NCBI GenBank assembly: GCA_021014325.1
Contig: CM037471.1
Span: forward strand, 15,389,501-15,453,500
Direction of reading: 5' to 3'
Length of the DNA: 64,000 nt
DNA from: Plazaster borealis
Lineage: Eukaryota; Echinodermata; Asteroidea; Forcipulatida; Labidiasteridae
The position numbers were made by a program, and so were the translations under genes. Of this stretch, positions 12,426-23,750 are shown in pieces (position 1 is the first letter of the stretch; each line of letters begins with the position of its first letter). The notes under the pieces were generated by a model. It searched no databases. It had not been told where the DNA came from and was given only the letters and a program-made list of their open reading frames with translations.

Positions 12426-12457
12426 CGTTCGAACTCCATGTATTTCCTTCCTCCATG
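12426..12457 (-). repeat. Right terminal inverted repeat of the transposon
   Basis: 32 bp ending tatttccttcctccatg, the reverse complement of the left end minus a triplet. It is followed directly by GTTAAAG. Confidence 0.92.
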
Positions 12458-12458
12458 G

Positions 12459-13437
12459 TTAAAGTCACCTGGAAATAGTTTTTAAAATATTTTTTATATA
12501 AGTTAAGAGTAGCCTATATGTATATTAACAATAAAACAATTTTTTGAGTAATTGTTTGTCACGATTTATATGTTAAAAAAATAGATAAAGTTGTTTGGGA
12601 GTGACTCCGCCCATCCCTTTTTGTGACGCCAATCGAGGCAGACTTCGCCGCGATCGAACATCGACCCCCCCTCTAACTTGCCTGCATTTACGTGCGAGTA
12701 GTGAGCTTGTCTGCTTCGTTTGGTTATCCCAAAAAAGGGATTTTTCGTGCATTTTTCCGGCAATGCCGACCAGGTGTATTGCTGCTGGATGCAGCAAAAC
12801 GACTAAAGACGGGGTCAGCTAGCATTTTTTTCCTGCAGATCCCAAATATGGGCAGTTACGGGCATCGAAAGTCAGGCTAACGAGGGCAAAGTGGTCCGGT
12901 CCGACGTCGTTTTCAGCGCTGCAGCGAACATGTTTCTGGTGTTCGGATCGACTTGAGCTGTATGCCGCGCCGCGGCACGCCGATCCGATTTGTCATCACC
13001 GGGCCGCGAAAATACCTCGTATTATCCGTGTTCTCGTTATGACCGTGCTCATATCTTCCGTTTTTTAAGACATAGAAGCGCGCGTGGGACAGTACGGGAC
13101 CGGTGAAAAACCTTGTATAAACGTCGACTGTACACTGTACTAGGATTGCATTGGGTGACATCCGAATACAAAAACGCATCATACTGATCAGGTACCCAGA
13201 CGTAATGTACAGGGCCAGACTATACATTGTACATTTTCTCTTCAAATATCCCACGCCTCGATTGACGTCACGAACAGCGCCATGTAAACAGGGGCCTATT
13301 TTTAAATTTGTAATTAAAATAAAAACACAATTTTTTAACCTTAGTTAATTGTTTATTTACATTCCACTCATAAAAATGTATATGTTAACGACAAAAGCTT
13401 TATTTTGGCAAAATACCACTGCCAGGTGCCTTTAAGT
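12459..13437. mobile_element. THAP-containing TTAA element (Kolobok-like), degraded
   Basis: The left edge reads TTAAAGTCACCTGG and the right edge CCAGGTGCCTTTAA, a short imperfect inverted repeat next to TTAA. Further in, gtgacgccaatcgaggc (about 12,622) is matched in inverse by the copy at about 13,257-13,273, so the inversion extends inward. A broken THAP zinc finger lies between. Kolobok transposons combine TTAA duplications with THAP-domain transposases, so this is a plausible shortened Kolobok derivative; a piggyBac-type MITE that picked up THAP sequence is the alternative. The P-type transposon inserted at its left edge, since the GTTAAAG duplication overlaps that edge. Confidence 0.5.
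12763..12960 (+). pseudogene. Broken THAP zinc-finger domain
   Basis: Starting at ATG 12,763 the reading MPTRCIAAGCSKTTKDGVS, then a stop, then HFFPADP continues as a THAP (C2CH) DNA-binding domain. The expected first two Cys (C-x4-C), the FP pair and the Trp (KW) are present. The LCSEHF-like Cys/His segment is readable only after restoring frame near 12,918. TAG at 12,820 interrupts what is usually Leu-His. No transposase core follows within the element. A domain relic is well supported; a working gene is not. Confidence 0.8.
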
Positions 13438-14179
13438 TTGCTATTCACTGTCACCATGCTGTCACAATCAAGTAACTAGTTTCCAGCGCTTACTATCATT
13501 GAGCTATGGTGACAGCTGTCACTCAATTAAATATGTAAATAGCCAAAATCCAATGCCTAACTTTCCTTGTGATGCACCATGGAGGAAGCACCAAACTCAA
13601 TGTAATTCAAGCTCACAATGTACAACAATGGCGTTGAGTTTGAAGACACAATCAATTCAATTCAATTCAGTTTATTTATTTCATCACAGTTTACAAGTAA
13701 AAGTGAAAATTGTTTTCCCTGTGTGCACTAAAAACATTCAAATTCATTACTGATTACAAAAATTAGTTTTAAACAATAAAAAGTTTATATTTTAAAAAGA
13801 GAGAATCATTATCCAAAGCTTACCATCACTGATTAAAGAGAAAAACAAAGCTAAGCGACCTTATGAAAAGTTAAATCATTGTCGAGGTTATCATTTTCTG
13901 ACAATAACACTCACTGATTTATACTAAACTCAACATGCAGGTGTTAAAATTTACAATTTTTTTAATTTGAAAAGATCGTTAAGAATACTCAATGTGCAAA
14001 CACGACATCAAAACAGTCAGTGCAAGTTTCACCATTAACAAAGCAGTAAATCAGCCATTTTGGACTGGGTGCCGAATTTGTATGTGGGGGGTGCTGAGGT
14101 TGTGGGTGCTGAGTTTGCAAGGTGCCGAGTTTGTTAGTGCCGAAGTGACCGGTTACCTCCGAATGGTACCCTATATTTA

Positions 14180-14280
14180 CTGCGATCCCAACTATAGTTG
14201 GGGCGCCCCAACTGTAACACTCAAATTGGGACCAGTCTCAACTATAGTTGGGGCGATTGTCAAGTTGGGGTGGAACAGCG
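14180..14280. repeat. Short palindromic repeat, caactatagttgggg core
   Basis: Contains caactatagttggggcgcc, then a second caactatagttggggcg and a tail gattgtcaagttgggg. The inverted and shortened counterpart lies at 4,585-4,640, just outside the large transposon. Probably a very small MITE. Confidence 0.55.
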
Positions 14281-14468
14281 GTACTGTTACTGTGTTGGTA
14301 CATGTAGTTTACATATGGCTAACAGACTACTAATAGCCTACTAAATTCATGACATTGTGCATGAATCCATGATTTGAATAATGTGTTACTTCGAGTCATC
14401 ATTGATGATGTACAGTACTATCAAAATGGTATGTTTTCTGTATCTTCTTTGGTTCTTCACTCAACCTA

Positions 14469-14566
14469 GCTGCTTACTCCTACTCCTAGAACTATGAGGT
14501 TCGTTCCGCTATCGTCTTCGTGGAGACGATAGCAGAACATACCTCATAGTTCTAGGAGTAAGCTGC
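14469..14566. repeat. Near-perfect hairpin, arms of about 45 bp
   Basis: The left arm (cctagaactatgaggt then cgctatcgtct) and right arm (gacgatagcag then acctcatagttctagg) pair almost throughout, with a loop of only a few bases around ttcgtg. The arms stay closely matched, so either the insertion is recent or the structure is maintained. No TTAA or other known ends are obvious. Confidence 0.8.
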
Positions 14567-15399
14567 ATGGATCTATTCTTAGCCCTTGGTCATTTCCCTT
14601 TAGTTCATGTTGTTAGTTAGACTCAGATCTTCGACAATCACGAGAATCGAGGGTAAGATTATTGCAGAGCTCTACACTCTGCCCTGCTGGGACTGGCCAA
14701 TGATTTTCATGCAGGGCACAATGCAATAGTGTTGGAGTCTCAACCGAGGTCTCGATCTCACTCTTGGTCTTGAGACCATATTTTTCAGGTCTCTGTAATT
14801 TTAAGGTCTCGAAATGTTTTGGGTCCTGGTCTCATCTCGGTCTCGGGCACAGGTCTCGAATAATCTTGGTGCAAGACCTTGCTGAAACCCATTTAAAACT
14901 CCAGAAAGTTTGAAGTGGATTATTGGATTAACCACTTTTGGTTTATGGTTATGTTGCCTGTATGAGGTATCACCAGACAATTACCAGCAACATGAACTAT
15001 TTGTCCTTAATATTCATTTAAAAAAAAGCATGTCCCATAAAGTGTGAGCATCCATTGAGTGGTGACATATGTATGAATGACATAGTCAACACAACAGGCA
15101 AGTTGTACATGTATAGACCATGTAACCTATGACATCACATGTTTACAAAAGTGCCACAGAAGCCTGGACTTACTGCAGGCATGATTTGTACACAGCTCAC
15201 ATGGAAGAAAACATTAAATCTTACATTTTATGGAAACTGCACTGTCTGATTTGTAACAACTTTTTATATGAAGAAAGGGGGCAAATCTCAAAACTTGTTC
15301 AGCCGTTATTTTGTGGAAGTTGTGACACAAAATGTAACATGTAAATGTTACATGGTCTATACACCATGTAACCTTTGTTTCCAAAAAGATTTACCTTGT

Positions 15400-15738
15400 A
15401 CAGTCCATGGCCTTTTTGGCAGGCAGCAGAGTGTGGGTTCGAATCCGGGTCATGACACTTGTGCCCTTGAGCAAGGCACTTAACCATAATTGCTTCGTAA
15501 AAAGTTGGGATGGTAGTGCATTCTGCTCTACCAGCCAGGCTCTTAGTTGATGATACCCATGCCTACATCCTTACGGCCTGTGAAGGGGTTAACCCTGTTT
15601 CAGCCCTAGGAGTAGGTGGCAACGTGCCCCTGGTGACAGTTGATTTGGGTCAACAGCCCAAGTCAGTTAAGTGTAACCCTCACCTTGAAGTGGCCATCCG
15701 GCCTCAAGTGAGTGAGGCGATATCAAATAAAAAAAATT
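15400..15738 (+). mobile_element. tRNA-derived SINE
   Basis: An intact RNA polymerase III box B (ggttcgaatcc, 15,436-15,446) is followed by catgacacttgtgcccttgagcaaggcactta, a body shared with the SINE at 23,945, and an A-rich end at about 15,725. The tRNA head is divergent upstream of box B. Confidence 0.6.
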
Positions 15739-16539
15739 AAAAAACTATGTACTCTGGTCATATATGGGAAATTTTACAATATTTGTCATAATTTCCACAT
15801 ACATGTACATGTAAATTTTTTGTGATGACACAGGTTACATGGTCTATATGTAGTCGAACCGACAGGACGTACAGTGACCTGGATCGCTCAGAACCTTGGA
15901 AATATTTTAGGCCTATAAAAATATACAATTTCAAGAAAACAAGTTTGTATTTAAAGAAAATTTATAAAACAAATTTTGGTCCTGTTGACAATAAGACAAG
16001 GTACATGTAAAGCAACTCCTTGATCACTAAATTTGCTTTTAAGGAGCATGAAGATTTTGTGGGCAATACAACAGGACAGTGTGAGGCTATTCAGCGCCGT
16101 GCAAGTTTTGTTTTTGATTAAATCGCGTCACTGAACAGACTGGGACCACTTCAGCCTTCATCAGATTTGTGAGTTGTGTTCACAAAGTAAAGTACATACA
16201 GACAACTTTACTTACTGCTTAAGGACTTATCATATTACCCAAAACAATTGAATCAACAGAACTACCAGCTTGAAGTAACAACAGAAAACTTTGCACACAC
16301 GTGGGCCCAGGATGAGATGTGTGCATTAAAACGTGAAATGGATGATTGCGATGTTCGCAGTATTTGTCTACGTTGAAATGGATGAAGCAATTAAATGATC
16401 ACCCCTCCGAGACTGAGATCGAGACCAAGATCGCCCCGTCCAAGACCAAGACCTTCCATGGAGACCTAGACCTCAGACAAATTGGGTTTTTTTCCAATGG
16501 ATTTTTAATCCTGAACCACTGCTTTTTCCCCTATGATGG

Positions 16540-16760
16540 CTTTGCTCAGCCTTCACTATGGGTACTCGGTCATTCCAAGTAAATGCAGTCTGAACTGTGG
16601 AGTGGCATCTGAGTTTGTTTAGGAGGCAGTCACAGTTGAGCAATTCAAAATCGCCTTAAAACTCATCTATTCACCGTTTATCAGTAACTGTTCTTCCGTT
16701 GGTAACTTGTTGTTTTCTCTATTCCTATAGTGCATCTAGGGACTTAGCAGTGATATGCGC
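16540..16760 (+). mobile_element. LINE 3' end relic
   Basis: Frames with breaks read like the C-terminus of a CR1/Jockey-type reverse transcriptase (RSFQVNA-like, LW, then VEQFKIALKL). They are followed by a short 3' tail with gcgcttgatacaaata, typical of LINE ends. Heavily decayed. Confidence 0.4.
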
Positions 16761-17567
16761 TTGATACAAATACAGTCTATTACTGTATTGCATCTGATGC
16801 AGTAGTTGTTGCTAGAAAAGCTCATACAGAGTTTTGTAATTAGTTAGTCTTCATGTGCTACCATTACCATTTATTTATTCAACGTTTTTGGATAAATGCA
16901 CTGAGGGATGTGTGAACTATGACTCCAAATGTATAATTTCCACAAAACTGTACACAAATTTTGCCCTTACTTTTAGTAACAAGATAGGACAAAAGTCTAG
17001 AAAGTCATGGATCATATAAATCGTGTAGACACAACCGATTGACAGGGTACATGTAGTAAGCCTATGGCTTAAGTGATGTATTGGGGATATACCCTTCACT
17101 GATGTGTGATAAGCATTGTGCTTAGTGCTTAAAACCTAAATCATTTTCAATCAAATCGTTGAAGTATTCAATATTTTTCTAGAAAAATCAAAATCATTTT
17201 GGATAAAATACAAAGAGCCATGATTCCCTTGACTTTATCTTAAAGAAAGCAAAACATCTTCATTATAGGTGAATGTAGTCAATGATTGGTAGAGTTTGTA
17301 CAGATCAAGACTTCTTGCATTGCAGGATTCCATTAAAGCTTACATGTAGTTGAAGCTCAGACAAATTGAAATACCACCTACTGTAATTTTCGGACTATAA
17401 GCCGCCGGTATTTGGTATGTGACTTTTGCCAAACATTTGATGTAATATTTTGATTGATATTGTAACATGATTATTATATTCCCAGGAACAACTGACGGCA
17501 GGAAACACGCTGTAAGTCAACACAACGGGGAGTCTTGGTTGTTTGCTCTGGCAAATTAGTTGACACC

Positions 17568-20500
17568 ATGGCGGCCTTCGGTGAGGAGGACTGCATGACC
17601 AGCAGTCTGTACGACACAACACAGGGTTCACAGCCATTAAAACGTGTTGAGCCATCCGTGCAGAAGTTTACTAAAATTGTCATTCCAACAGATTTAGAGA
17701 GACTACGGCAACACAAAGTCAACATTGAGAAGGTATTGTGATTCTCAATAGTTCTCATGTCAATATTATTCACAGAGACTCTTTCTGGTTCAGACATTGA
17801 TGGAATTGGTTTGGTTTTGAAACTTGTTTTGCGTAACCGAGTTTAGAAAAGAAACCAATGTTTATGTTGTGCCTAGGAGTGATTTTATTTGTCTGCAAGG
17901 GAAAGATGGGGAGTTGAGGGTGGGTGGAGAGAGACTGGTTTAAATGCTTACGTATGTCATTTGTCTTAACCTTGCTTTCACTCAGCCTCGCCAGTCTTAT
18001 CCAAGACTGCTGGGATGAGCTGATGAGCTTGTACAAGTTCTTGTTCAGGAGGTACGCCATGCTTGTGTAGTGAAGTGTTGCTTGGTGGGACTGCTGAATC
18101 CCAACACACCTGATAAACGTACTGCTGTAGTTGCAACATGAATGTCGTAATGACCCATGCCATGCATAAGCCTAAGCATAGGCCCAATCTGTGTCTGTTT
18201 ATTTTTGAGCTCTACTCCATCCTTATTGGCTCATACCTTTTCATCCAGACCTCCATGTGTTGAAAATCTAAAGCATTTAAAATCCAAAGAGACTGATAAT
18301 CAAACAGTCCACAGAAATGGCAGATTAGCTACCTGCTTATTTAAAAACAAAATTTGTTCGAAATACGCATGTGTCAAGGTACCATTTTGAGTGTCGCTCT
18401 GTCAATGACTAGACTACGACCAATCATGGAGATAGAAAATCTCCATGGACCAATCAACGTAAACAAAAGAAAAACGTACAGGACGAGCCAGCTATACCTA
18501 CTACCTAGCCTCTCGTTTCTAGTCTGAGATCACGTTTAATTCTGCCTGCATTATCTGTCGCACAAAATGCTATACCAAAGTTAATTCAGAAGAGGGCGCT
18601 GTTTTAGGCAGATAAAGTATCACCATCCCAGACTCAAACAAGACTATAACTTTGACATGTGCAGTTGAAACAAACATGAATCATGGTTGATATGCAAAGA
18701 CCATAGGCAACGCATCAGCGGAAACTTTTTCCCTCATTATTGACGGATTACAATGGCACCATGAAGGCAGCTAAAGCCGAGTACCAGGGTCAAGTTCAAC
18801 TGAGTCCGAGTCACGGTGCTCTGAGACCGAGACCGACTCCGAGTCTTCCAGCACGGCTAGAGATAGTTGTAATGTTACATGCTTTGGGGCAAGATTTTGT
18901 GTTATAAGAGACAGCTACATTTGTAACATCCAAACATAATTATTTGGAATAAATGATTAGGGCACAATGGTACCAGGCTTTGCCCATTTGGAGGTTGCGA
19001 TTTTGGCCCGAATCCCTGAATCCAATTTAAGAACCCCTGAATCCAATTTTAAGTGTTCACTTGTGACCAATCAAGTCATTGTACTAAACAGAGCATCTAA
19101 AAGACACACAGGAATACCGGGCTAATAATGTTCCCAGATTATTTACATAATAAATTACTATGTTCTTGTCATTTTTTTAACTCATAAAATTTGCCTTTTA
19201 TTGAATTTTATTTCCTCCAGTTTCACAAACAAAGAAATTGGGAGAAGCTTACTACAGAGCAAATTAATGCCCGGCAAACAGTTCAGGTAAATCCATTATT
19301 GACCAGCAGTTACTCTGATACATGTTTTATAATGGCAAATTAATGCCCGGCAAACAGTTCAGGTAAACCAGTTATTGACCAGTAGTTACTTTGATACATG
19401 TTTTATAATGGCAAATTAATGCCCGGCAAACAGTTCAGGTAAACCAGTTATTGACCAGCAGTTACTTTGATACATGTTTTATAATGGCCAATTAATACCC
19501 GGCAAACAGTTCAGGTAAATCCATTATTGACCAGCAGTTACTTTGATACATGTTTTATAATTGCAAATTAATGCCCGACAAACAGTTCAGGTAAATCCAT
19601 TATTGACCAGCAGTTACTTTGATACATGTTTTATAATTGCAAATTAATGCCCAGCAAACAGTTCAGGTAAACCAGTTATTGACCAGCAATGACTCTGATA
19701 CATTTGTTATAATGACTCAGAAAGGTAGTCTTTATTCAAGGGAAAGCTCAAATGATATACATCATGGTTGAAGCAAGGCTATTTATTGTAACATTTGGTC
19801 CTCAATGTGTGGCATGGTGTACCCCCCCCCCTCGTTGTGTTCTGGGAATCTCAGAGGTATTTAGGAATGTGAAAATTTTTGAAGTGGTTTATTTGTTGCA
19901 TTTCTATTGATTTTGAAAAAGTTAATGATTTTTTTGTATTTTTCAACAGCAACTAAAAGCAAACATACGTGAGATGGAAAAGACAAGGAGTCTTGTTAGA
20001 GAAGAAGATCTCCCATCCTTTGATAGTAGGGTGTCCCCTGTGAAAGAGGAGGCAATCCATGCAGTTGTTCATTTCCTTGAGATGGATGATTCTGAGCAAG
20101 CACCACTAGGGGGTGCTCAAACTAAGAACTTTGTATCGCAAGGGGACTCAATGTTGAGACATAGAAATCTTAGTTCCAGTGATGAATTTGAAGGTTTGTA
20201 AATTCATCAAGTCTTTATTGCTATACTGAATGGTTTAATCATTGTTTGTATTTACATTTATGAATTTGGGCTTACGTTGACCTGGGAACTTTAATTCGTG
20301 AACTTGGGATGAGTTTAGTTGACACCCAGGTGGAGGTAATGGAAACAGTGAAACAATGCAGTGAAACAGAGCAGTGAAACAGGCCATTGGAACAAAGTGG
20401 TCAAACACAATAGTGAAACAATACAGTGAAACAAAACAGTGAAAAGAGTATAATGAAACAAAACAGTGAAACATCAGTGAAACAAAACTATCAAACAGAA

Positions 20501-23197
20501 CAATGAAAACATACAGTGAAACAAAGTAGTGGAAGTAGAACAATGAAACATAACAGTGCAGCTGAGAAAGGCCATTGAAACAGAATAGTGAAACATACAG
20601 TGAAACAAAACAGTAAAACAGACCAGTTGAACAATCTTGAAATTTGATAAGTTTGCAAACGTCAAACAAACTCTCAAGAATTTCTTTGTGTGTTATTTAT
20701 CAAAATCCATTTTGATTATGGTTCTGTCCGAAAAATACAGGTAATGCATAAATTTCAGTTAGTTTGCAAGCAGTTTGTCATATTAAATTGCACAATAACA
20801 ACTTTTATCAACCTGTGATACTAATATTCAAGTGTTGAAAAACTAACACTCTTTTGTTTATTTCTATAATTTGAAAACATTTCAATGATACTTATTCTTT
20901 ACTGTTGTTATGTAGTTATTAATGCACAAGATAGTGTTAGCGATACCATTCCAGATGACACCCACCAATCCGAGTCAGAGCGTGAGTTGCAATATTTGAT
21001 GCAGAAGCAAGCGGATGTACAAAGCAAGGCATCATTAGAAGCATGGGAGAATCTGCACAATGATCTAATCTCATTAAACTCGGTCATTCATGAGTTTGCT
21101 ACACATGTCAGGGTAAGGGAAACAGCGGTTACATTTGTGAGAGAACATTGCACACAGTACTCAGTAGACACCAGAAACCCAGTTTCATAGTTCTAGATAG
21201 GGGGGCACACGCCCCCATGCTTCCTCCTCCTCTCCATAGTCTTGCTTATAGACTGATCTGTTAAAATGTCACTGATGTCACTTGATCATGGATGACATAT
21301 TCTCTTTTTTTAGGTGAACCGGAAAAACCCCAAACTGGACCAGGATTTGAACCTGCTGCCTCCGGGCTATCTAGCCCTATCTTGGAAATCTCCCTATTAT
21401 GTCAATATCTTTGTTCGGGGGATCCCAGTCAGAAGTCATACGGCCATATACTGCTGTTAACCCAGGGTTCATGCCCAGTTTATGTCAAAACCTTGGAAGA
21501 GTGGGCACCCGAGAGGGGGGGGGGGAAATGGATATCAAGGAGGGGAGCAAACGCCCTCATGCTTCCCCCCATAGTCTTGCTTAAAAACTAATCTGTTAAA
21601 AATGTCACTGATGTCACTTTATCATGGATGACATGTTCTCTTTTTTTAGGTTCAGGGTGAAACAGTAGACAACATCGAGAATAATATTGACAAATCACAA
21701 GATCATGTGTCTTCAGGCCGCAGGTATCTTATAAAGGTATCAATGAAAACATTTTCTTGTTGTTTCTTTTTTAAAAAGACCCCACTTCATGCACCGTGAG
21801 GTAAATGATTCAATGAGGATTGGTACCCTATAGTAACGCCGTTTCTACAACTGAAAAGCTCCACCTCCATGACTGTTTCTTTTAATTTTTAGCATTTGTG
21901 ATGTGAATTATTCTGAATCTGCTAATTTACCAACAACAATAACAAAATATATTCACCAAGTACGGGAGGTAAATGTTTAAAAGAGAAGTTAAATATGTGC
22001 CTACCTCATTGAAACTGACAATCTAGTATCTCCAAATTGAAATCCCCCACCTCTTTGACAATTTCTTTTTATTTGTTTGCATTTTTACTAAACATTCTGC
22101 TCAAGCTGCGTATATTTCCTAAGTTTAGCCACTAGCGTTCTTTTCTGATTATCAAGACAATTTGAGTAATTATCTAGTTTCATATTATTAATTTTCAGAT
22201 TGAGTATCTGTGGATTTTTCAGAAGTTAAAGTTGCTTCACCTGATTTTTTGCCTAAATATAAATCAATTTAAACAAAAAATTTTTGAACAATTTTGACAG
22301 ATGATGCAATTTAAAAAATGAAAAAAACCCAACTTTTTTCATATGCCATGCAAAATGAACAAAATACTGATGATGACTACAGCAAGCAAGTCAAAACATT
22401 GAGACCGTTGCGCAGTGAAGTTAATATCGAGAAGTCCCCCCGATCCACTAAGTGAAAGTAGTAGTCCCGGCCGATTTCCTACAATCTGCCCAGGTAGTAG
22501 TTAATTAGCAGGACAGTTCTTTTCAGAACTTGGTAGTCTCCCGAATTCCGAAATCTACTCTGCGGCAGTAAAATAGTCTCCCGAATTCCGAACTCTACTC
22601 CGCGGCAGTAGAATAAATAGCAAGACAAGTTTTCAAAGAACAAAATCTACACAGCTATCTGGTAGCTGGTATGGCTGATGGTAGCTTGTATGGCTGCTTG
22701 TAGCTGTTACTAATTGTTAGCAGGTTTTCATTCAGTGTCTCAAATGAAAGTTTACAATTTACTCAACTAAAGCAGTATAGCTATCTAAGATTCTAACAAA
22801 TTTATTACTATCAAATTGGCAAAGAATCGGGCAATGCATCTTTAAGGATTTAGTCTTTATTCACAAACTGTGAGTGCCCACCACTACACAAACTATTTTA
22901 TTCCATCTGTTTCTATTCCAGGCTTCCGCACTTAAATCTGCTCTCTTACCAGTCAGTGGGGCTATCATCGGTGGATGTCTCGGCGGTCCAGTGGGCCTTT
23001 ATGCCGGCATGAAGATTGGAACTGTTGCTGCACTTGGTGGGGGTGCTCTTGGCTATGTCAGTGGTAGGTTCTTGAAGAACAAGAAAGAGAGGCAGGCAAG
23101 TTTGGAGTTGCAAGAGATTGATGAACAGTCGCCGGAGGGTAGAAGAAGAACGTCGTCTGATCCAGGATTGAATCTTGAAGTCAAGAAAACCAGATGA
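17568..23197 (+). CDS. STX17: Syntaxin-17, autophagosomal Qa-SNARE
   Basis: Exons: 17,568-17,732, 19,221-19,286, 19,950-20,193, 20,916-21,112, 21,650-21,736 and 22,922-23,197. All junctions are GT-AG and phases agree, giving 344 residues against about 302 in human. Residues 31-55 (VQKFTKIVIPTDLERLRQHK) and 56-100 (INARQTVQ, then QLKANIREMEK) match the syntaxin-17 N-terminal helical domain. Residues 110-120 (SPVKEEA) are also conserved. The SNARE helix falls at about 205-250, with Gln226 (VQGE) probably the central layer. Residues 260-304 form the diagnostic glycine-rich membrane hairpin (PVSGAIIGGCLGGPVGLYAG, then AALGGGALGY), and a basic, Ser-rich cytosolic tail follows. The family fuses mature autophagosomes with lysosomes together with SNAP29 and VAMP8, and also acts at ER-mitochondria contacts. 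The linker between the helical domain and the SNARE is longer and more acidic than in vertebrates. The start is chosen as the first ATG in a good context (caccATGG). Introns 2-4 contain repeat expansions described separately. Confidence 0.97.
19259..19714 (+). repeat. Six-copy 76-bp array duplicating STX17 exon 2 end and its donor
   Basis: Copies begin at 19,259, 19,335, 19,411, 19,487, 19,563 and 19,639. The first starts inside exon 2 and holds its last 28 bases (EQINARQTVQ region), the splice donor cag/gtaaat, and intron sequence. The following five repeat the same exon end and a GT donor (gtaaat or gtaaac). Copies differ by only a few bases. The upstream part of exon 2 and its acceptor are not repeated. 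Confidence 0.95.
20340..20635 (+). repeat. Degenerate minisatellite, cagtgaaaca unit, STX17 intron 3
   Basis: About thirty loosely repeated cagtgaaaca-like decamers. The opposite strand shows a Cys/Phe/His-rich open frame that is only a shadow of the repeat. Confidence 0.85.
21190..21650 (+). repeat. Duplicated acceptor segment in STX17 intron 4
   Basis: The segment 21,195-21,314 (ccatagtcttgctta, tgatgtcactt, tcatggatgacat, ctctttttttag) recurs at about 21,540-21,649, where it forms the acceptor of exon 5. The first copy therefore offers an almost identical acceptor followed by gtgaaccgg. Between the copies is a tRNA-like stretch (ggatttgaacc, reverse box B). Confidence 0.75.
22543..22612 (+). 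repeat. Direct 40-bp duplication in STX17 intron 5
   Basis: tagtctcccgaattccga is followed by aa/ac, tctactc, gcggcagta twice in succession. The surroundings (cagtagtc, gtagtag) look like a degraded repeat of the same composition. Confidence 0.7.
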
Positions 23198-23504
23198 ACT
23201 ATTCATGAATATTTGATACAGCAGTGACTCCATGTTTTCTTACTCATTGGATGTCTGACAAAAGGGCATAGACAAGTCGTCATTTGCCTGGAAGAAGGAC
23301 GTCATAAAAAGTTATCGGAGAAAGGGCGTAAGCAATTAATGTGCAAAATTGTGTTTCAAGACAACTGAGTGTGAAAGTTTGATCGGTTTTCTGTCATACA
23401 TTAGTCATCATAGGAAGGTTAAATTCTGCATGGGAATGGGAAAACTTTTCATTTCATTTTTTCATTTTCATTTTCATTTCATTTATTAATTCTGGTTGTG
23501 AAGC

Positions 23505-23750
23505 CAATGACTCTCAGAAAGCGAACTTAATCACTATACTAGCCAAGGAACCCCATGGAGAGAAGACAAAGAAGGAAGTTTCAGTTTTAGATGTGGGAGG
23601 AAAACCCTGGAGAATTATTCCAGGGAAAACCCACGCAGTCAGGTAGGGACTGAAAACCCAATCCATATAGTGCCCCGGTGGGATTTGAATCGAGGTCCCA
23701 TAGGTGGAAGGCGAGGAAAGATACCACTACACCAACCTGACATCTCATTG
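23505..23750 (-). mobile_element. tRNA-like SINE, reverse orientation
   Basis: gggatttgaatcgaggtccc at about 23,682-23,701 reads as a reversed box B, followed by a reversed tRNA-like head (ccactacaccaacctgac). T-rich sequence at 23,455-23,490 on this strand fits an A-rich tail in reverse. Confidence 0.45.

Larger units (their letters stand above)
4700..12464. mobile_element. P-superfamily DNA transposon with two convergent genes
   Basis: A 7.75-kb element is bounded by inverted repeats at 4,707-4,741 and 12,426-12,457. Both begin CATGGAGG and run through aaatacatggagttcgaacg; the left copy has three extra bases. The 7-bp sequence GTTAAAG lies directly outside both ends (4,700-4,706 and 12,458-12,464), as expected for a target-site duplication. 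Inside are a plus-strand PHD-finger gene (4,935-7,377) and a minus-strand transposase gene (7,899-11,324), tail to tail and 521 bp apart. P-superfamily elements make 7-8 bp duplications and the Drosophila P element also begins CATG, which agrees with the transposase. The two genes carry several frameshifts, so this copy is probably inactive, but the perfect duplication implies modest age. Confidence 0.88.
13438..17567. other. Intergenic stretch with SINE, LINE and hairpin relics
   Basis: No credible host exon. It contains the palindromic repeat at 14,180-14,280, a strong hairpin at 14,469-14,566, GGTCTC-rich degenerate repeats at about 14,735-14,870 with a related block at 16,400-16,470, a tRNA-type SINE at about 15,400-15,738, and a LINE tail at about 16,540-16,760. 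Confidence 0.6.

Noticed and set aside
20235..20669. 144-residue minus-strand frame rich in Cys, Phe and His
   Set aside because: Shadow of the cagtgaaaca minisatellite within STX17 intron 3.
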